The translations under genes were made by a program, and so were the position numbers. The notes beneath the pieces are model-generated. The model was not told where the DNA came from. It worked only from the letters and a program-made list of their open reading frames with translations, and searched no databases. Shown here piece by piece: positions 59,012-64,000 of a stretch of 64,000 nt of DNA. Origin of the DNA: Perca fluviatilis. Its lineage: Eukaryota; Chordata; Actinopteri; Perciformes; Percidae. Location: NCBI RefSeq assembly GCF_010015445.1, contig NC_053116.1:9709585-9773584 (forward strand), read 5' to 3'. Every line of letters begins with the position of its first letter. Position 1 is the stretch's first letter.

Positions 59012-62000
59012 GTAGGGGTGTCATGATTTGGATTTTAAATTGAAAATTTATCAGCGATTCCCCCAGTATTTATTTCTCTCTCCAACCCTGCCTACTTGAG
59101 CGCGGCCAAAGAAAAAAACATATTACTACATATTACAGATGAATGCAGTGTGCAGTACCTATTGCTTTTTTTCTGAATCAGTACGACATCCGGGTATTTT
59201 TGGCATCCTGCAGATTTTGTTTTTGTTTGCATACTGCATACTACATGCTACATTTTAGCCAAATCAGCACGCAATGCTAGTATAATATGCGGTTTCGAAA
59301 ACCACTGTGCCACTGTGTAGCTTACCGGCTGATAGCATGCAGCTAAAGACACAGGGTAACCTTGGCTTAACGGCTAGTAGCATGCAGCTAAAGACACATG
59401 GTAACATTAGCTTACCAGTAGCCTGCAGCTGCAATTTTCCACACCGTAGCCACTGCCAGGGATAACGGAGTAACAGAACAGTTACATCCTCCGGCTGCCC
59501 TGAAATCACAGTGTGGCAAATTTGCCTTCCCTGTGAGGGATTTATGGAAACAAACAACGAACAGTAAAGCACGTGGGCTCCGACTGGGACTTCATGGACA
59601 TTCGCGTGCGTCTCGGCAAACTAATGGTGCATTTAATTGCAGTTTGATAATTTTTTAAAACTCACACTGTTGTTGTAAAGTACCCTTCTGCCATCTAGTG
59701 GCTATCATTGTGGCACTGCTGTCAGTGCTGAAAAGAAAATGTTTAAATAAAAAATAAAATCGAATCTTGACACCCCTAATATGAAGACTAGATTAAAAAT
59801 GATGTTTGAAGACTAGAGGACCTGGAGCTGCGGGAGCTTTGTGCGTTGTGTTATCCCCCGGCTGGCTCTTCACAGAGGGCATGATGACGGCCAAAGACTT
59901 GGCGGGCTGCGAGGTGGTCTTGGTGCTCAGCGGGCTGCTGGTGGACGAGTCAGAGTCATGGGAGTCGTGCACCGTCACACAGCTGATCACATTGGTCCTC
60001 TGGCTTGTTCCAGAGCTGCAGGAGAGGAAAGTAAGATAACCATTTAAAATAAAACCTCTGAAAATTTCACTTAAAAGTAGGGCTGGGTGTCATTTAAAAA
60101 TCTTCGATACCAGTACCAGTAACACTGGGACTTTGATAATGGTTCCTAAACAATACTTTTTTTCGATACCAATTTTATAAAATCCATTTTAACAAAAAGA
60201 AATTACAACAATACACATTACAGCACAAATTTTTTATTTATTTTCAGCTCCTACTACATTAGCCTTGCCTGTGTGTGTCTCTACGACGTGTAACATTAGA
60301 CAGCCAATCACAAACATTATTAGATCTTGGTAGAAGCATGCTGCATGCTTATTGGCTCACTGATGCTGATGAGATTTACTCCTTAGGTATTTTAAACTTT
60401 GTACTTAATGACGAGGCATTTTTCGATACTAAGGAGGCAATTCTGTTGGTGCCTAAAAAGTCGAATTCGGTACCCAGCCCTACTCCAAAGTGTGAAAATT
60501 CAAATGCTTCAGACAGGAAATTAGCTCACGAGGCAGGGGGGAACTTCCTATCATCCTCGTCGTCGGAGTCACTGTGGATGGTGATGATGCTGACAGCTGG
60601 ACTGGGTGTGTCCGAGATGACGATGGGCTGTGACTGGTCGCCAGCCAGAGCAGAAGCGTTGTGGAGCACAGTGGTGGCCGACGACACAGGCCTGCAGTGG
60701 GGGGGGGAAATGCTCCATCAATGGCTTGTTGCAAATACTTTATCTATTTCAATATTTTAGACAGCAGAGTTGTTGCCTTTCATTTCCAGCTTTTCCTTTA
60801 AAATTACATTATTTTTTTAATAATCATACATTTTTACATCCTTATAAAATAAAGTACACTACAGCACATAAAAGGATCACATATTGCATATATTTTGCAG
60901 ATGCTATTCCAAAGTAAACACATTCAATTTGGGTGTTCAGTGTGGTGTAGCGCTAAAACAATGAGGGGATTTATACAATAGTTAATCAACGGAAAAAATG
61001 AAATATATAATATTATAATAGTATAAGTAAGTATATACTATATTTTGGGTTTTGGACTTCTGGTTTGACAAACAGCATAAGGATAAGGCTGGTGGTATTA
61101 TCTATTTTTATTATTGTCAAAAAACCATGAGAAGACTAAAACCGACATTTGTTAGTCCGTCTCGCAATACTTTCCATCTTCCCTACACTGTCTGTAGCGC
61201 TCAGCCCCAAGCACATACTTCCTAATGAAGACTTTAAAAACAGGTTATGATGAATACATGTTATGCAGATGATGTAAATGTACGACAGGATACCTGGCTC
61301 TGCTCTCTGCATGTCGAGCCTTGGACCTCTTGCCCTGTTGGGATCTTGCCCCTGAGTTGTGGCTTTGGGAGGCAGCGTGACGGCCAGCACCCAAGTCCTG
61401 CTGGCTGACGCCATCGTATTGGCTTCCATGACGACCCCTTTGAAAAGGAAGAACACATTTAACTTATTTTAGACTGCATCATGTCTATATATATTATATA
61501 TGACCAAATTTGCTAAACCGTCCATTAGCGGTGGGGAAATTTTTTTTTTTAAACAGAATTTTTTTTTTCCCCAAGGATCAATATTTGTTATTTCTTTACC
61601 AATGATTCACCTAAATATTTTCTGTTTATACGGTACCGCCAACGGCGACTACATCATATCAGTTTCGAGCAAAACAGAGCAAAGCAGAAAATGCAGAAAA
61701 TACATTTCTTTTTTACAAAACAAATGTCAGACTGACTCACATGTGCATTCTTTAAAAAAAAAAACGATTAGTTTTTGGAAAACTCACAATATATATTGTC
61801 TCTAGAAGTGTATTATTCAACTTCAGTTTTTGTTAAAGAAGGAAAAGAAAAAATCGCAATACTATCGAATCGCAATACAAAACGAATCGGCACCCATATA
61901 TTGTGAAAGAATGAGTCAGGACAAAAAGTATATCATCCCATCCCAATAAAATTATGTTTTAATATTAGAATGACCTGAAGCTGTGTTTTTAAAATGCAGC

Positions 62001-63782
62001 CTGATGACACAGAGTCCCGACTAAACTCACCTCCAGCCAGAAGCTTGTTGACTGTCAGAGACCGGGGCTCCCATGGGTGAGTCGGGCACCACGGCCTGCC
62101 CAGGGTTGTGGATGGCCATGCCTGGCATCTGCTGCCATGTGGAAGGGATGAGGATCTGCTGTGTGCCTGCCGGCCAGCCCTGCTGCATGTTCACATTAAA
62201 CACATGTTCAAATACTGCACTATTCAAAAACCTAAGACGTCAGCAGTGACACATTAAGAAGAGAAAAAAGTGCAGTGTGTGTCGACCAAAGTAGATTAGG
62301 AGTCAGAGTTATTTTCTTAGAGAATCCCAGTGAAATAAAAGTGTATCCGTTTATCTACAAATAGCAAGGTGTCCATCTCTGTGGCCCACCAAGACCCTGA
62401 CACACTGACAGCTGAACAAAACTCCAAACTCTGCATCTGGTTTCCAGACTTACTCCTGTGTGGAGAGAGCTGCATTTGTTACTGTTGAGAAGGAAATGTG
62501 CTGAAAGAGACTTGAGAAGCACAAAATAACCAAGCTTAAAGAAAGACAGAAAAAAAAAACAGTTGACTCAGGTTCTGATGCCGAGCATGTAAGCTGTACA
62601 GTCCTGCGCTGTGAAACAGAGAAGGTTCAGAAACAAGACAGCCACCCTGAAAGTGAAAGGAATGTGTTAGTCTGAGACAGAGAGAAGGACATGAAAGTGT
62701 TTCCTTACATTTGTTATACAGCTTTTATTAAACAAAATTAAATCTTGCCAGAAGCTTTGAGATAAAAAAAAAAAAAACCCGCAGCCGTGTGCATTGCTGT
62801 CTGCCAGTGTTTCTTCTTTAATCTAACACTAGGAGACGCCAAAGTTGTACACATACTTTAGTGGTTTAAATATGAATATCTCAGATTAGATTTAGAGCTG
62901 CAAAGAGTAATCGATTAATCGATTAGTTGTATTAATCGCCAACTAATTTGGCAATCGAATAATCGTTTTGATTGAAAAATTCTCTGATTCCAGCTTCTTA
63001 AATGTGAATAGTTTCTAGTTTCTTCACTCCTACATAGACCTATATGGACAAAACAAGACATTTAAGGACGTTTTTTTACTGGGCTTTGATTAACACTGAT
63101 CCACATTTTTTCAATATTTTCTGACATTTTATAGACCAAACAACTAATCAATAAATAAAAAAAAATAATCAACAGATAAATTGACTATGAAAATAATCGT
63201 TAGTTGCAGCCCTAGATTATTTAACTTTATGTCGATTTCTACCAAGTTTTGTTATGAATTTTGATATTTCCAAACGAAAAAAAAGAAAGAAGAAAACGTG
63301 TGTTTTCTCTAGTGTGTTTACAGTGTGGCAGTTAGTAACTTGCAAGGAAATTTTTAAAAGAATAGTTTGGACATTTTGGGAAACAAAACTTATTTTCTTT
63401 CTGGCACAGAGGATCGATACCGAATCTGACGAAAATAATGCGTATGCATATTTCTGTCTTACAGAAGTTAGGTTTTAGTCGTGAATCTACACTGAGTTTT
63501 ATGCGTCTTGCCCGTGAAGCTGCAAGCAAATGCACAAACCAGACTGGTGAGCTGCACATGCGTCCCACCTTCTGCTGCCCACCGCTGACAGACATGTGCT
63601 GGGGGGGAGGAAGAAGAAAGAAGAGATTTAAACCAGTTGTGATGATGGTGTTTTACCAGAAAGGAGGCATTCTGATCTGGTAAGCCGCCGAGGCTCGCTC
63701 CCCTGCAGCCGAGTGGCAGCCGGAGCGAGCCTAAAGGCGGCATTCCCACCACGGAGCCGTACAGCAGGGGGGCGAGGGAGGC
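56959..63782 (-). CDS. Homeodomain-interacting protein kinase, C-terminal 7 exons (5' part off window)
   Basis: 3' end of a HIPK-family gene (nuclear Ser/Thr kinase and transcription co-regulator). Exons in order: 63782-63657, 62182-62031, 61437-61294, 60691-60530, 60015-59822, 58804-58674, 57369-56959. Phases agree throughout; 1320 nt, 439 residues plus TGA. The kinase domain is not present; it must lie past 64000. Family blocks, by window-residue number: GWPAGTQQILIPSTWQQ (44-60); PIVISDTPSPAVSIITI (163-179) followed by acidic DSDDEDD, the SUMO-interacting motif of HIPKs; NVISCVTVHDS in exon 5; QPLNLSQ closing exon 6; and the extreme C-terminus KVNQYPYL. A short poly-Gln (5) lies in the last exon. 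Paralogue is unclear: the GTQQIL/STWQQ block looks like HIPK2, the NQYPYL end like HIPK1, and the middle is shorter and diverged from both, so no symbol is given. The exon-5 donor (CAG|GTCCTC) is weak, and exon 2 has a purine-rich acceptor tract, but both are required by phase. Confidence 0.9.
57548..57710. repeat. Inverted repeat (hairpin) in the last HIPK intron
   Basis: ATTCACTAGCCATTTGGCTG...GTTAATTTTGAACCC pairs with GGGTTCAAAATG...CAGCCAAATGGCTAGTGAAT over about 48 bp with few mismatches. Further AGCCAAATG-type copies occur at 57440-57545. Confidence 0.75.
59013..59778. mobile_element. hAT-like element in a HIPK intron, exact 8-bp duplication
   Basis: TAGGGGTGTCATGATT and CTTGACACCCCTA are inverted tips. 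ATATGAAG flanks both sides exactly (59005-59012 and 59779-59786). It ends 35 bp from the weak donor of the upstream exon (59822). A 45-bp internal duplication around AGCATGCAGCTAAAGACAC occurs at 59334 and 59379. Confidence 0.85.
60078..60482. mobile_element. hAT-like element filling most of a HIPK intron
   Basis: TAGGGCTGGGTGTC and GTACCCAGCCCTA are inverted tips. Flanks CTTAAAAG and CTCCAAAG match at 6 of 8. It makes up 405 of the 514 intron bases between exons 60530 and 60015. Same family as 50935-51133. Confidence 0.75.
62894..63215. mobile_element. hAT-like MITE in a HIPK intron
   Basis: TAGAGCTGCAAAGAG on the left, GTTAGTTGCAGCCCTA on the right, with AATCGATTAATCG and ATAATCG sub-terminal motifs. 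Flanks GATTAGAT/GATTATTT match at 6 of 8. Confidence 0.65.
63345..63420. repeat. Left-end fragment of the 31650 family
   Basis: Reads AAGAATAGTTTGGACATTTT then GGGAAACAAAACTTATTTTC, matching the left tip of 31650-32615. Truncated. Confidence 0.5.
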
Positions 63783-64000
63783 CTGGGAGGAGGTGTATTT
63801 GTATTTATTTGTATATATTATAAGGATCCCCATTAGCCGACGCCTAGATGACCAGCTAGTCTTCCTGGGGTCCAAAACAACATTTAATAAGACAATATTA
63901 AAACATTTCATGACATATACAGAAAAGAAAAGAAAAGAAAAGAAATAAAAGAAAAGAAATACAACAATATCTGCTTACAGAACTAAATAACAAAAAAGAC

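Overview
This is vertebrate nuclear DNA, almost certainly from a ray-finned (teleost, perch-like) fish. Coding sequence sits in short exons with GT/AG introns. Most other DNA is fish-type transposon debris, tRNA-derived SINEs and very long (GT)n, (CT)n and (TA)n runs. There is no bacterial-style gene packing, operon or CRISPR array.

Three protein genes can be rebuilt by joining exons whose splice phases agree. (1) c1qtnf12 (adipolin/CTRP12), minus strand, 41943 to 20909: eight coding exons, 326 residues, a secreted collagen/C1q-domain hormone. (2) sdf4 (Cab45), plus strand, 46640 to 51487: six coding exons, 357 residues, a Golgi-lumen EF-hand protein. (3) The last seven coding exons (439 residues) of a homeodomain-interacting protein kinase (HIPK family), minus strand, 63782 to 56959; its kinase domain lies beyond the right edge. 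c1qtnf12 and sdf4 are head to head, 4.7 kb apart between start codons. sdf4 and the HIPK gene converge. SDF4 and C1QTNF12 are also close neighbours in human 1p36, so the pair is old. The single-exon b3galt6 that sits near them in human was not found between them here.

Layout. 1-20.6 kb: intergenic, no gene recognised, many nested DNA transposons. 20.6-42 kb: c1qtnf12, with a 12-kb first intron. 42-46.6 kb: shared upstream region with two inverted-repeat elements. 46.6-52.9 kb: sdf4, with a roughly 75-unit GT repeat in its probable 3' UTR. 52.9-56.9 kb: SINE, repeats and one unexplained coding-like piece. 57-63.8 kb: HIPK 3' exons, several introns nearly filled by hAT-like insertions.

The most striking structure is the transposon archaeology. 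Six elements are bounded by TTAA at both ends (one holds a ~0.7-kb, 16-bp minisatellite). Several hAT-like elements have legible 8-bp target duplications. At 10472-15436, insertions are nested three deep. A large foldback element occurs twice, 2 kb apart, in opposite orientation. I found no convincing new molecular system. The findings are mainly genome-structure observations and a few gene-level oddities. The three genes have no obvious shared pathway (secreted hormone, Golgi calcium sorting, nuclear kinase).
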